A stretch of DNA of 11,102 nt, taken from the NCBI GenBank assembly GCA_964528575.1, contig CAZGTQ010000204.1, positions 1-11,102 of the forward strand. Direction: 5' to 3'. Origin of the DNA: CAZGTQ01 sp964528575 (lineage in GTDB: Bacteria; Planctomycetota; UBA1135; GCA-002686595). This document shows, in pieces, positions 1-6,242 of this stretch. Numbering within the stretch: the first letter of the stretch is position 1; each line of letters opens with the position of its first letter. The translations under genes and the position numbers were made by a program. The notes beneath the pieces were generated by a model, which was given only the letters and a program-made list of their open reading frames with translations, did not search any database and was not told the DNA's origin.

Positions 1-1
1 C

Positions 2-487
2 GTGCGGATCTCGCTGCGCGACGTGCGCGAGCTCGGCCTCGGGCTCGCCAGCGACCTGTCCGTGCTGCTGGCGAGCCTGAGCGCGCCCAACGCGTTCGTC
101 GCGCTCGTCCTGCGGGCGACGGACGACGACCGTCTCGGCGAATACTCGCTCTTCCTCGGCATGAACGTCGTGTTCGTCGCCGTCTCGGGCTCGCTCGCGC
201 TCGTGCGCCAGGGCCGCGACCTCCTCGAGCGCACCGCCGCGCCGCGCGCGCGCCGCCGCGCGGTGCTGGCCTGCTGGCTCGGGCTCTCGCTCGCGGTCGG
301 GGGCCAGGCCGCGTTCTGGCTGCGCCCGTTCTTCGGGCTGCCCGCCTCGCGCGGCAACGTGCCGCCGTTCGCGCTCGGCGCCGAGCCGGACGTGCGCGGC
401 GCGACGAACTTCTACGAGATGATGCTCCAGCTCGTCACCGAGCCGCCGCTGCCCCAGAGCTGGGGCGGCCCGCCGCGCGACCGGTGA
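2..487 (+). CDS. C-terminal part of a polytopic membrane protein (5' end outside the window)
   Basis: The frame is open from the first base, so the gene probably begins upstream; the GTG at base 2 may only be an internal valine. The visible 161 residues hold about three hydrophobic segments (roughly residues 11-37, 47-67 and 88-108). A basic loop (PRARRR, about 81-86) separates the second and third. After the last segment comes a conserved-looking GGQAAFWLRPFFGLP stretch (100-114), and then NFYEMML (136-142). From memory, uncharacterised planctomycete membrane proteins share an LRPFxGxP plus NF(Y/F)E pattern at their C-terminus, sometimes annotated misleadingly as actin-binding WH2 proteins. 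I infer membership of that group with moderate confidence and know no biochemical function for it. The protein ends in a short Pro/Gly-rich tail. No downstream gene is tightly coupled to it: the next start is 180 bases away. Confidence 0.7.
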   Translation: MRISLRDVRELGLGLASDLSVLLASLSAPNAFVALVLRATDDDRLGEYSLFLGMNVVFVAVSGSLALVRQGRDLLERTAAPRARRRAVLACWLGLSLAVGGQAAFWLRPFFGLPASRGNVPPFALGAEPDVRGATNFYEMMLQLVTEPPLPQSWGGPPRDR

Positions 488-498
488 GCGGCGGGGGC

Positions 499-526
499 TT
501 GCCGATTCGCGCCGCCGCTCTACCTT
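499..526 (+). promoter_or_regulatory. Possible sigma70-like promoter upstream of the structured leader
   Basis: TTGCCG at 499-504 and TACCTT at 521-526 are separated by 16 bases and resemble -35 and -10 hexamers. A transcript would begin near 533, just before the nested stems at 539-611. The match to consensus is moderate and chance matches occur, so this is a weak call supported mainly by its position 12 bases after the stop of the preceding gene. Confidence 0.3.
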
Positions 527-538
527 GGAGAGCAACAG

Positions 539-611
539 GGAGCCGCCCAGCGCGGACGCAGGGCCCGTCCGGATCCGTCCGGGCGGGCCTCGCTCGTCTC
601 GGGTCGGCTCC
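539..611 (+). ncRNA. Nested stem structure: leader, attenuator/terminator or small RNA candidate
   Basis: An outer stem pairs GGAGCCG (539-545) with CGGCTCC (605-611). It extends by CCC (546-548) with GGG (601-603) if T604 is bulged. Inside it, GGCCCGTCCGG (562-572) pairs with CCGGGCGGGCC (579-589) over 11 base pairs, including one G-U wobble, closing a six-base loop. The inner hairpin alone could be a transcription terminator for the upstream gene, although no T-tract follows it directly; only a short TTT occurs at 615-617. Because a promoter-like pair lies directly upstream, a short structured RNA or an attenuator of the HD genes is also possible. I recognise no known riboswitch or RNA family. 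The pairing is seen directly, while the function is inference. Confidence 0.4.
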
Positions 612-651
612 AGCTTTCGCGCTCGCGGCGTGAGCGCGGCGGGCGCCGGCG

Positions 652-658
652 CTACCCT
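652..658 (+). promoter_or_regulatory. -10-like box (CTACCCT) just before the HD gene start
   Basis: CTACCCT ends nine bases before the ATG at 668. No Shine-Dalgarno sequence lies between them, so a transcript made from this box would start at or near the start codon and be leaderless or nearly so. No convincing -35 hexamer sits 16-18 bases upstream. Similar CTACNNT boxes occur at 520-526 and 3729-3735. Confidence 0.25.
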
Positions 659-667
659 CGTCGCGCG

Positions 668-1519
668 ATGAGCGGCACCTTCCAAGCGTTCAGCAGCGCG
701 GCCGTGCTCACCGGGCACGTGCTCGAGCGGCTCGAGCGCACGTATCTGGGCATGTTCGGCGGCTCCTGGCCCGAGTACCTGCACGCGATCCGCACGACGG
801 GAACTCTCGCGATGGAGATCGTCGCGAACACCGACGCCCTCTACCACAACGTCGAGCACAGCATGATGGTCACGCTCGTCGGCCAGGAGATCATCCGGGG
901 CAAGATGCTGCGCGAGGGCAGGGTGAGCGCGCGCGACTGGGGTCACTACGTCGTGTCGCTGCTGTGCCACGACATCGGCTACGTGCGCGGGATCCTGCCG
1001 GGCGACACGGACGAGCGCGCGGTGATCGACGCTGGGGGGGGCACGGTCGAGCTGCCGCCGGGCGCGTCGGACGCGTTCCTGACGCCGCACCACGTCGAGC
1101 GCGGCAAGATCTTCGTGCGTACGCGCTTCGCGGGACACGACGCCATCGATCCGGAGACGATCGCGCGGAACATCGAGAACACGCGCTTCCCGGTGCCGAG
1201 CGACGCGGACCCGCGCGAGAACGAGGACTACCCGGGGCTCGTGCGGGCGGCCGACCTGATCGGGCAGATGGCGGACCCGAACTACCCGCGCAAGCTCGCT
1301 GCGCTCTTCTACGAGTTCGAGGAGACCGGCGCGAACCGGCGCATCGGGTACCAGACGCCCGAGGACGTGCGCGAGAGCTACCCGGCGTTCTACTGGGGCC
1401 TCGTCAGCCCGCACATCCAGCCCGCGCTGCGCCACCTGCGCGCGACGCGCGAGGGCCGCCAGTGGGAGGCAAGCCTGTACTCGCACATCTTCGCGGTCGA
1501 GCACGAGACGGCGCTCTGA
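668..1519 (+). CDS. HD-superfamily metal-dependent phosphohydrolase (catalytic copy)
   Basis: This 283-residue soluble protein has the ligand pattern of an HD/PDEase-type phosphohydrolase. It carries YHNVEH (H60, H64), LLCHDIG (H101-D102), a further His pair at 141-142 (TPHHVERGK) and AADLIG with D196, followed by ADPNY. These fit the H...HD...D metal site, and YHNxxH resembles the cyclic-nucleotide phosphodiesterase motif. From memory, similar stand-alone proteins in cyanobacteria are annotated only as metal-dependent phosphohydrolases, and the natural substrate is unknown to me. The ATG at 668 has no clear ribosome site but lies just after a -10-like box, which may mean leaderless translation. 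The stop codon overlaps the start of the next, paralogous gene by one base (TGATG). A run of eight G at 1034-1041 lies in the GGG-containing loop before LPPG and is in frame. Confidence 0.85.
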   Translation: MSGTFQAFSSAAVLTGHVLERLERTYLGMFGGSWPEYLHAIRTTGTLAMEIVANTDALYHNVEHSMMVTLVGQEIIRGKMLREGRVSARDWGHYVVSLLCHDIGYVRGILPGDTDERAVIDAGGGTVELPPGASDAFLTPHHVERGKIFVRTRFAGHDAIDPETIARNIENTRFPVPSDADPRENEDYPGLVRAADLIGQMADPNYPRKLAALFYEFEETGANRRIGYQTPEDVRESYPAFYWGLVSPHIQPALRHLRATREGRQWEASLYSHIFAVEHETAL

Positions 1520-2361
1520 TGTTCCGCCCCAGCGAAATCGTCCTCGAGGCGTTCGTCGACCACCTCGTGGCCAGCCACCGGCGCGTGTTCCACGCCGCCC
1601 CGGCGTCGCACGGCGAGACGCTCGCGCTGGTCGCGCGGATGGCGCTCGCGCGGCTCGCGCGCTCGAACGCGCCGTACCACGACGTCGACCACACGATCTT
1701 CGTCACCGGCGTCGGCCAGGACATCCTGCGCGGCAAGATGGCGCGCGACGGCGACGTGACGTCGGAGCAGTGGGTCGAGTTCCTCGCCTCGCTCCTGTGC
1801 TTCGGCATCGGCTTCGTGCGCGACCTCCTGCCGGGCGACTGCGGACCGAAGTGCGTCGTCGGCGAGGACGGCAAGAGCACGATCACGCTCCCGCGCGGCG
1901 CGACCGACGGAGCGCTGTGGCCGTACTTCACCGACCGCGGCAAGCTGTTCGTGCGCGAGCGCTTCGCGAACCACGCCGTCCTCGACGCGCAGGCGCTCGC
2001 GGCGAACATCGAGTACAGCCGCTTCCCGCCGCCGCCGGGCCGCAACGAGGAGACCGCGACCTGGCCCGGGCTGCTGCGCGCCGCGCACGTGATCGGCACC
2101 GTCGCCGACCCGAATTTCATCCTCAAGCTGCGCCGCATCCTGCTCGAGCTGCGCGACGCGGGGATGGAGACCACGTTCGACTCCCCCGCCGTCGCGAGCC
2201 TGCGCGTCCGCTACCCGCAGATGTTCTGGCGCACGCTGCACCCGCTCATCCCGGCGGGCACCGAGCTGCTCGGCTACACCGGCGAGGGCCGCGTGTGGCT
2301 GTCGAACATGCACGCGCACCTGCTCGCGGAGGAGCACCGCGAGCAGGTGGCGAGCGCCTGA
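1519..2361 (+). CDS. Paralogous HD-domain protein with lost metal ligands (probable pseudoenzyme)
   Basis: This 280-residue protein aligns over its whole length with the preceding gene product; the block around the active site is roughly half identical. It keeps YHDVDH (H54, H58) and structural motifs such as VGQDILRGKM, DRGKLFVRERF and ADPNF, plus the EGRVW...EEH tail. The catalytic positions are changed. LLCHDIG has become LLCFGIG (F95, G96), the second His pair has become Y136-F137, and the Asp of AADLIG has become H190. Metal-dependent hydrolysis by the canonical H...HD...D site therefore looks impossible. The frame is intact, so this is not simple decay. I chose the ATG at 1519 because it overlaps the upstream stop and begins at the family N-terminus, although the frame is open further upstream. 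Translational coupling suggests that it partners the upstream enzyme, perhaps as a regulatory subunit. Confidence 0.85.
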   Translation: MFRPSEIVLEAFVDHLVASHRRVFHAAPASHGETLALVARMALARLARSNAPYHDVDHTIFVTGVGQDILRGKMARDGDVTSEQWVEFLASLLCFGIGFVRDLLPGDCGPKCVVGEDGKSTITLPRGATDGALWPYFTDRGKLFVRERFANHAVLDAQALAANIEYSRFPPPPGRNEETATWPGLLRAAHVIGTVADPNFILKLRRILLELRDAGMETTFDSPAVASLRVRYPQMFWRTLHPLIPAGTELLGYTGEGRVWLSNMHAHLLAEEHREQVASA

Positions 2362-2367
2362 CGTTCG

Positions 2368-2386
2368 CGACGCGCGTCTGGCGTCG
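2368..2386. terminator. Small hairpin between convergent genes
   Basis: CGACGC (2368-2373) pairs with GCGTCG (2381-2386) around a seven-base loop in the 25-base gap between the stop of the second HD gene and the stop of the minus-strand HEAT gene. Its position suits a bidirectional terminator. The stem is only six base pairs and no T-tract follows on either strand, so the support is weak. Confidence 0.3.
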
Positions 2387-3202
2387 TCAGTCCTCCCAGG
2401 GCCAGCTCAGGCCGTTCGCGACGCCCAGCGCGAGCGTCTCGGCCGCCTGCTTGCGCACCCCGCCGTCGGGGTCGTTCTTCAGCGCGGCGCCGAGCGCGCT
2501 CGCGACCGCGGCGTCCGGCAGGAACGCATCGAGCGTCTCCGCGGCCTCCTCGCGCACTTTGGCGACGGGGTCGTTCGCGAGCGCGTCGAGCAGCGGCTCG
2601 CGCAGCGCCGGATCGGTCACGCCGTGGAGCTGGCGCCAGACGTCGGCGCGCGCTGCGGCGTCGGCGGAGGTCCGCGCGAGCTCGATCATCGCGAGCGCGA
2701 CCGCATCGCGCGCGTCGCCGCCATACGCGTCGCGCCGGCCGCGCAGCGCGCGCAGGGCCGCGAGCCGCGCCTCGTCGGGCGCCGCAGGATCGTTCGCGGT
2801 GCCCTGGAACGCGAGCAGGTCGACCGGCTCGCGCCCGTGGCCGGCGGCGGGCTCGAACGAGGCGGCCGTCGGCCGCGCCGGCGCGCGTGCAACCTCCTCG
2901 AGCTGCGCGACGCGCGCCTCGAGCTCCGCGAGCGCGGGCGCGGCTGCGGCGTCCGCGTCGGCCTCGAGCGGCTCGCGCGGCTCGGCGAGCGGCGCCTCGC
3001 GCTCGAGGCGGCCGAGCGCGCGCTCGAGCGCGTCGAGCCGGCGCGCGAGGTCGGATGCCGGCACGGCGACGGCGCCGCGCGCGGCGGCCGTGCCCCCGGC
3101 GGACGTGCCCCCTGCAGCCGGTGCGCCGCGGGCGAGCGCGAGCGTGGCGGCGGCGAGGGACACGAGCGAGAGGACGATCGGGGCGGTCGTGGTGGTGCGC
3201 AT
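2387..3202 (-). CDS. Exported coiled-coil and HEAT-repeat protein
   Basis: The 271-residue product begins MRTTTTAP followed by a hydrophobic stretch (about 8-24), which is a signal peptide or single membrane anchor. An Ala/Gly-rich spacer follows. Residues about 50-70 and 90-106 show heptad-like Leu/Glu/Arg patterns (DLARRLDALERALGRLE, LAELEARVAQLEEV), so a short coiled coil is likely. From about residue 140 the protein is helical and repeat-like. Two clear HEAT units occur, ALANDPVAKVREEAAETL (207-224) and ALKNDPDGGVRKQAAETL (240-257), and a weaker one lies around 180-206. HEAT repeats bind proteins; no catalytic motif is visible. The ATG at 3202 was chosen because it places the signal segment at the N-terminus; the much longer upstream open frame is antisense to the peptidase gene. 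It lies 50 bases after the DUF2752 gene and is probably co-transcribed with it. Its partner is unknown. Confidence 0.8.
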   Translation of the reverse strand: MRTTTTAPIVLSLVSLAAATLALARGAPAAGGTSAGGTAAARGAVAVPASDLARRLDALERALGRLEREAPLAEPREPLEADADAAAAPALAELEARVAQLEEVARAPARPTAASFEPAAGHGREPVDLLAFQGTANDPAAPDEARLAALRALRGRRDAYGGDARDAVALAMIELARTSADAAARADVWRQLHGVTDPALREPLLDALANDPVAKVREEAAETLDAFLPDAAVASALGAALKNDPDGGVRKQAAETLALGVANGLSWPWED

Positions 3203-3252
3203 GCCTCTTCGACACCGCCCGCGGCCTCGCGGCGGACGCAAACGCGCGCTCG

Positions 3253-3663
3253 CTACCACGCGGCGGGCGGCGCGAGCAGCTTCGCGACCCAGCACGCGCC
3301 GAGGACGGCGAGTAGGGTCCAGCCGGCGCCTGCGGAGAGCCGCAGCCGCTCGCCGCGGGCGAGGCCGCGCGCCGCGTGCCACGCGAGCCAGGCGAGCGTC
3401 GCGAGCACGACCGGGCCGAGCGGGTGGAAGCGCAGGCTCGCCGCGAGATCGCCCCGCAGCGCCGCGACCAGGGCGCGCGTCAGGCCGCAGCCCGGGCACG
3501 GGATCCCCGCGAGCGCGCGCAGCGGGCAGCTCCAGAGCGCGGGCACGGCAGCGCTCCCCGCGCGCGCCGCGACGGCGGCGTAGGCGAGCAGCGCGACGAA
3601 CACGCCGGCGAGCGCGATCTGCGCGGCGCGGTCCGCCGCGCTCGTCCGGTGCTCCCCGTCCAC
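3253..3663 (-). CDS. DUF2752 family small membrane protein
   Basis: The 136-residue protein shows the hallmark of DUF2752: a CPGCGLTRA motif (C56, C59) followed by a GDL...HPLG segment (71-83). Three hydrophobic segments (about 15-34, 83-97 and 114-131) indicate an inner-membrane protein; W44-SCP before the motif also fits the family. The two cysteines could bind metal or form a redox pair, but the family has no established function that I know of. The GTG start at 3663 is favoured because a GGAGGAG ribosome site lies directly upstream; an ATG further up is out of frame. The HEAT gene follows 50 bases downstream on the same strand. The start is divergent from the S41 peptidase gene across a 79-base gap. 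Confidence 0.85.
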   Translation of the reverse strand: MDGEHRTSAADRAAQIALAGVFVALLAYAAVAARAGSAAVPALWSCPLRALAGIPCPGCGLTRALVAALRGDLAASLRFHPLGPVVLATLAWLAWHAARGLARGERLRLSAGAGWTLLAVLGACWVAKLLAPPAAW

Positions 3664-3703
3664 GCCTCCTCCATCGGCAGCGCGCGGGGGGCGACAGGAC
3701 TAC

Positions 3704-3727
3704 GCCGGCAGCCGGCAGCCGGCAGCC
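3704..3727. repeat. Tandem heptamer GCCGGCA x3 in a divergent promoter region
   Basis: Three perfect copies of GCCGGCA (3704-3724) plus a partial fourth (GCC) lie between the divergent DUF2752 and peptidase genes. They occupy the place where the -35 region of the peptidase promoter would be expected. They could be a slippage-prone repeat that alters promoter spacing, or binding sites for a regulator. Confidence 0.8.
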
Positions 3728-3728
3728 A

Positions 3729-3735
3729 CTACACT
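3729..3735 (+). promoter_or_regulatory. -10-like box (CTACACT) seven bases before the peptidase ATG
   Basis: CTACACT ends exactly seven bases before the ATG at 3743, the spacing expected when transcription starts at the first base of the start codon. No Shine-Dalgarno sequence is present, which agrees with leaderless expression. No -35 consensus is visible, since that region is filled by the heptamer repeat. Confidence 0.3.
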
Positions 3736-3742
3736 GGCCGCC

Positions 3743-5077
3743 ATGATCGCGCTCGCCCTCGCCGCCGGGATCTCGCTCCAGCCGCTCTCCATCCATGCCG
3801 ACGAGTCCGTCTGGGCCGCCGACGTCGCGTTCGCGCTCGACGAGCTCGAGCGCCAGTGCGGCGCGCTCCTCGCGCAGAAGGACGTCGATTGGAAGCGCGT
3901 GCGCAAGGAGTTCAGCGCCGCTGCGAAGGACGTCGAGAGCGACGGCGAGCACCTCGTGCTGCTGACGCGACTCGTCGCGCGGCTGCGCGACGGGCACGCC
4001 GAGGTGCAGCCGCTCGAGAAGGGGCGCGACGTGACGTGGCCCGACGACGGGCTCGGCGAGCGGACGGGGCCGGGCTTCTTCCTGTGCCGCTCCGGCAAGA
4101 AGACCTACGTCAAGAACGCGTGGGGCGACGCGCGCGGGGCGGGGCTGGAGCCGGGCTTCGAGGTGCTGAAGATCGACGGAGAGGACGTCGACGACTGGCT
4201 CGAGGCGCGCGAGGAGCGCGTGCGCGACCTCGTGAGCTTCTCGACCGACCACCACGCGTTCTACTTCACGTGCCACCAAGGGCTCGCCGACCCCGTCGGC
4301 ACGCGCCTCAAGCTGGAGTGCAGGACGCCGGAGCAGCGCAAGACCAAGAAGACGATCGTCTACGCGAAGGCGAGCACGCTGTGCGACGGTCCTGCGTATC
4401 CGCCCGAGGGCGTCACGCGCGAGGGCCGCTCGATCTTCTACGGCAAGACGCCGAGCGGGACGGCGTACCTGCACGTGCGCCGCATCGACGACGACGTGAT
4501 CGAGTCGCTCGACCGCGCGCTCGCGGCGGTCGGCGACGCGCCGGGGTTGATCCTCGACTTCCGCGGCAACTCCGGCGGCGGCTGCGACCACGACGCGTTC
4601 GAGGCGCGCTTCGTGCCGCGCGGCGCGCGCGAGATGCCGCGGCTCTCCCGGCCGCCGCTCGCGAGCGCCGGCGCGGCGCCCTACGGCGGGCCCGTCGTCG
4701 TGATCGTCGACGGGAGCGTGCGCAGCGCGGGCGAGACGGTCAGCGGGATGTTCAAGGAGGACGGGCGCGCGTACATGATCGGCGAGAGCCCGACCGCGGG
4801 GATGTCCGCGCAGAAGACGCTCATCGAGCTCCCCTCGAGCCTGTTCGCGCTGCGCGTCGCCGTCGGCACGCACCGCGGCTCGTTCAACGGCGGCGAGGGC
4901 ATCGAGGGCATCGGCGTCGTGCCGCACGAGATCGTCGCGTACGACCCCGAGTACCTCGCGGCGGAGCGCGACACGCTGATCCTGCGCGCGGAAGCGCTGC
5001 TCGAGAGCTACCCGAAGAGCTATCCGACGAAGGACGTCGCGTACGACCCGCAAGACTACGGCTGGAGCGCCGAGTAG
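3743..5077 (+). CDS. Exported S41-family (tail-specific/tricorn-like) serine peptidase
   Basis: The 444-residue protein starts with a short hydrophobic segment (about 1-19, ending SIHA) that is probably a signal peptide, although it lacks a basic n-region. The N-terminal helical domain contains LRDGHAEV (H85), typical of S41 peptidases. A PDZ-like strand follows (AGLEPGFEVLKIDGEDV, about 133-149). The catalytic core shows LILDFRGNSGGG (269-280), VIVDGSVRSAGETVSG with the candidate nucleophile S328, IGESPTAG (346-353) and GIEGIGVVP with E388. The lysine found in Ctp-type peptidases (TxGKG) is replaced here by M354. The set H85/S328/E388 instead fits the tricorn-like S41B subgroup. Expected activity is degradation or trimming of exported proteins in the periplasm; the substrate is unknown. 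The gene is divergent from DUF2752 and converges on the secreted-protein genes. Confidence 0.88.
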   Translation: MIALALAAGISLQPLSIHADESVWAADVAFALDELERQCGALLAQKDVDWKRVRKEFSAAAKDVESDGEHLVLLTRLVARLRDGHAEVQPLEKGRDVTWPDDGLGERTGPGFFLCRSGKKTYVKNAWGDARGAGLEPGFEVLKIDGEDVDDWLEAREERVRDLVSFSTDHHAFYFTCHQGLADPVGTRLKLECRTPEQRKTKKTIVYAKASTLCDGPAYPPEGVTREGRSIFYGKTPSGTAYLHVRRIDDDVIESLDRALAAVGDAPGLILDFRGNSGGGCDHDAFEARFVPRGAREMPRLSRPPLASAGAAPYGGPVVVIVDGSVRSAGETVSGMFKEDGRAYMIGESPTAGMSAQKTLIELPSSLFALRVAVGTHRGSFNGGEGIEGIGVVPHEIVAYDPEYLAAERDTLILRAEALLESYPKSYPTKDVAYDPQDYGWSAE

Positions 5078-5098
5078 CCCGTCGAGGACTACACGGCG
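5068..5098. terminator. Inverted repeat spanning the convergent gene ends (bidirectional terminator candidate)
   Basis: CGCCG-A-GTAG (5068-5077) pairs with CTAC-A-CGGCG (5089-5098): nine base pairs with one A/A mismatch, and an 11-base loop. The left arm contains the peptidase stop codon (TAG) and the right arm abuts the stop of the minus-strand gene at 5099, so one hairpin would serve both transcripts. There is no T-tract, as is common in very GC-rich genomes. Confidence 0.45.
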
Positions 5099-5473
5099 TC
5101 AGGGCGTCAGCGTCAGCGCGACCGGGTTCGTCACGACCGTGAGCAGCGGGATCGGCCCGCTGTCGATCACGAACGCCGCGTGGTCGACGACCGTGCCCGC
5201 CAGCGCCGGCTGGGTCCCTGCCGGCAGCGTGAAGCGCGTGAGCCCGATTCCGTTCGCGTCGAGCACTCCGAACTGCTGCGAGAGCGGCTGCGCGTTGGGG
5301 CTCGTCAGCGTCTGCGCGAAGTAGACGTCGGCGTTGAGCGGGACCTGGAACGTCTCGTACACGAAGCCCGGCTGCGTGCCGCTCAGCGAGCCGAGCACGA
5401 GGTAGAAGTCGCCGGCGTAGTCGGCGCCGACGTCGATCGTCATGTCCTGGACGCCGCCCGCGGAGAGCGAGAG
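5094..5473 (-). repeat. Downstream copy of a tandem direct repeat (3' third of the secreted-protein gene)
   Basis: This segment matches 6243-6622 in the same orientation at a 1149-base offset. The similarity starts five bases outside the reading frames (CGGCGTCAGGG) and continues through the C-terminal module, where 112 of 124 residues agree by my count. It ends by grading into the more diverged N-terminal half. The two copies are adjacent paralogues, not mobile elements. Confidence 0.85.
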
Positions 5474-6229
5474 CGTCGGCGGCGCAGCGCTCAGCGGCGC
5501 GACCCCGACGATGTAGGTGACGATGTTCTCGAGCAGGATCCGGTTGGAGAGACTCGCGATGTCGTAGTCGTTGGGGCTGCCGGCGTTCTCCCAGCAGTTC
5601 GTGTCGCCGGTGAACGCGACGTTGCCCGCGCCGCCGGTCCCGTCGCGCACGCACAGGACGTTCTGGTTCCCGCCGCTCACGGTCAGGTCGAGCGCAGGCG
5701 CGACCGCCGACATCGCCCGGTGGTAGTCGACGCCGTACGAGACCACGCCGCTCGTCACCTCGTGCGCGACGAAACCCGAGACGGCGAGGCCGCTTCCATC
5801 GAACAAGTTCGTTGTGTACGTCACCCCGAGCGCGGAGGCGACCTGGTTGAAGTTGGACAGCGACGCGCCCGTCTCGATGCCGCCCTCGCCGATCATCCAG
5901 AGACCGCCGCCGCCGGCGACGAACGCCGGGATCGCCGCCACCTCCGCGGCGGAGAACGAGTACGGGGTGACGAACGGCTGGAGCACGACGAGGGCGTCGA
6001 GGCCCGCCAGATCCGCGAGCGTGAAGCTCGTGAGCGGGACGATCGTGTGTCCGAGCCCGGCGACGACGGCGCGCCACTCGCTGAAGGACGCGCCGCTCGC
6101 GAAGTTGTCGTACACCGAGGTCCGATCGTCGACGCCGATCGTGTCCGCCGATGCCGCGACGCCCAGGGCCAGCCCGGCCGCGCCTGCGGCGAACATCCGT
6201 GCAAATCGTGGTTCGCTCATCGCATTCAC
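5099..6229 (-). CDS. Secreted protein: GATase-like N-terminal domain plus planctomycete-type C-terminal module (downstream copy)
   Basis: The 376-residue product has a signal peptide (about 1-28, FAAGAAGLALGVAASA then DT). The mature part opens with IGVDDR. It then follows a glutamine-amidotransferase-like alpha/beta pattern resembling the GIFT/GldG/DUF4350 group: LGHTIVPL (59-66), LDALVVLQP (77-85), VAGGGGLWMIGEGG (104-117), NFNQVASALGV (126-136) and VAFTGDTNCW (204-213). No Cys-His catalytic pair typical of active amidotransferases is apparent, so a binding role is more likely. Two cysteines (C193, C212) are conserved in the paralogue and could form a disulfide. From about residue 253 comes a beta-rich module of about 120 residues that I recall at the end of many secreted planctomycete proteins. 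The GTG at 6229 was chosen because an AAGGAGGT site lies five bases upstream. Its ligand is unknown. Confidence 0.75.
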   Translation of the reverse strand: MNAMSEPRFARMFAAGAAGLALGVAASADTIGVDDRTSVYDNFASGASFSEWRAVVAGLGHTIVPLTSFTLADLAGLDALVVLQPFVTPYSFSAAEVAAIPAFVAGGGGLWMIGEGGIETGASLSNFNQVASALGVTYTTNLFDGSGLAVSGFVAHEVTSGVVSYGVDYHRAMSAVAPALDLTVSGGNQNVLCVRDGTGGAGNVAFTGDTNCWENAGSPNDYDIASLSNRILLENIVTYIVGVAPLSAAPPTLSLSAGGVQDMTIDVGADYAGDFYLVLGSLSGTQPGFVYETFQVPLNADVYFAQTLTSPNAQPLSQQFGVLDANGIGLTRFTLPAGTQPALAGTVVDHAAFVIDSGPIPLLTVVTNPVALTLTP

Positions 6230-6234
6230 GATCG

Positions 6235-6242
6235 ACCTCCTT
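6235..6242 (-). promoter_or_regulatory. Strong Shine-Dalgarno site for the downstream secreted-protein gene
   Basis: On the minus strand this reads AAGGAGGT, five bases before the GTG at 6229. The in-frame ATG at 6220 would be 14 bases away, so the site decides for GTG. It lies inside the 18-base gap after the upstream paralogue's stop, which supports co-transcription of the two copies. Confidence 0.75.

Noticed and set aside
964..1518. Upstream extension of the second HD gene
   Set aside because: The extra residues are an out-of-frame reading of the first HD gene. Paralogue alignment and the overlapping TGATG place the start at 1519.
3203..5053. N-terminal extension of the HEAT protein to 888 residues
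   Set aside because: It would be antisense to the well-supported peptidase gene and would overlap DUF2752 out of frame. A signal-like N-terminus exists at 3202.
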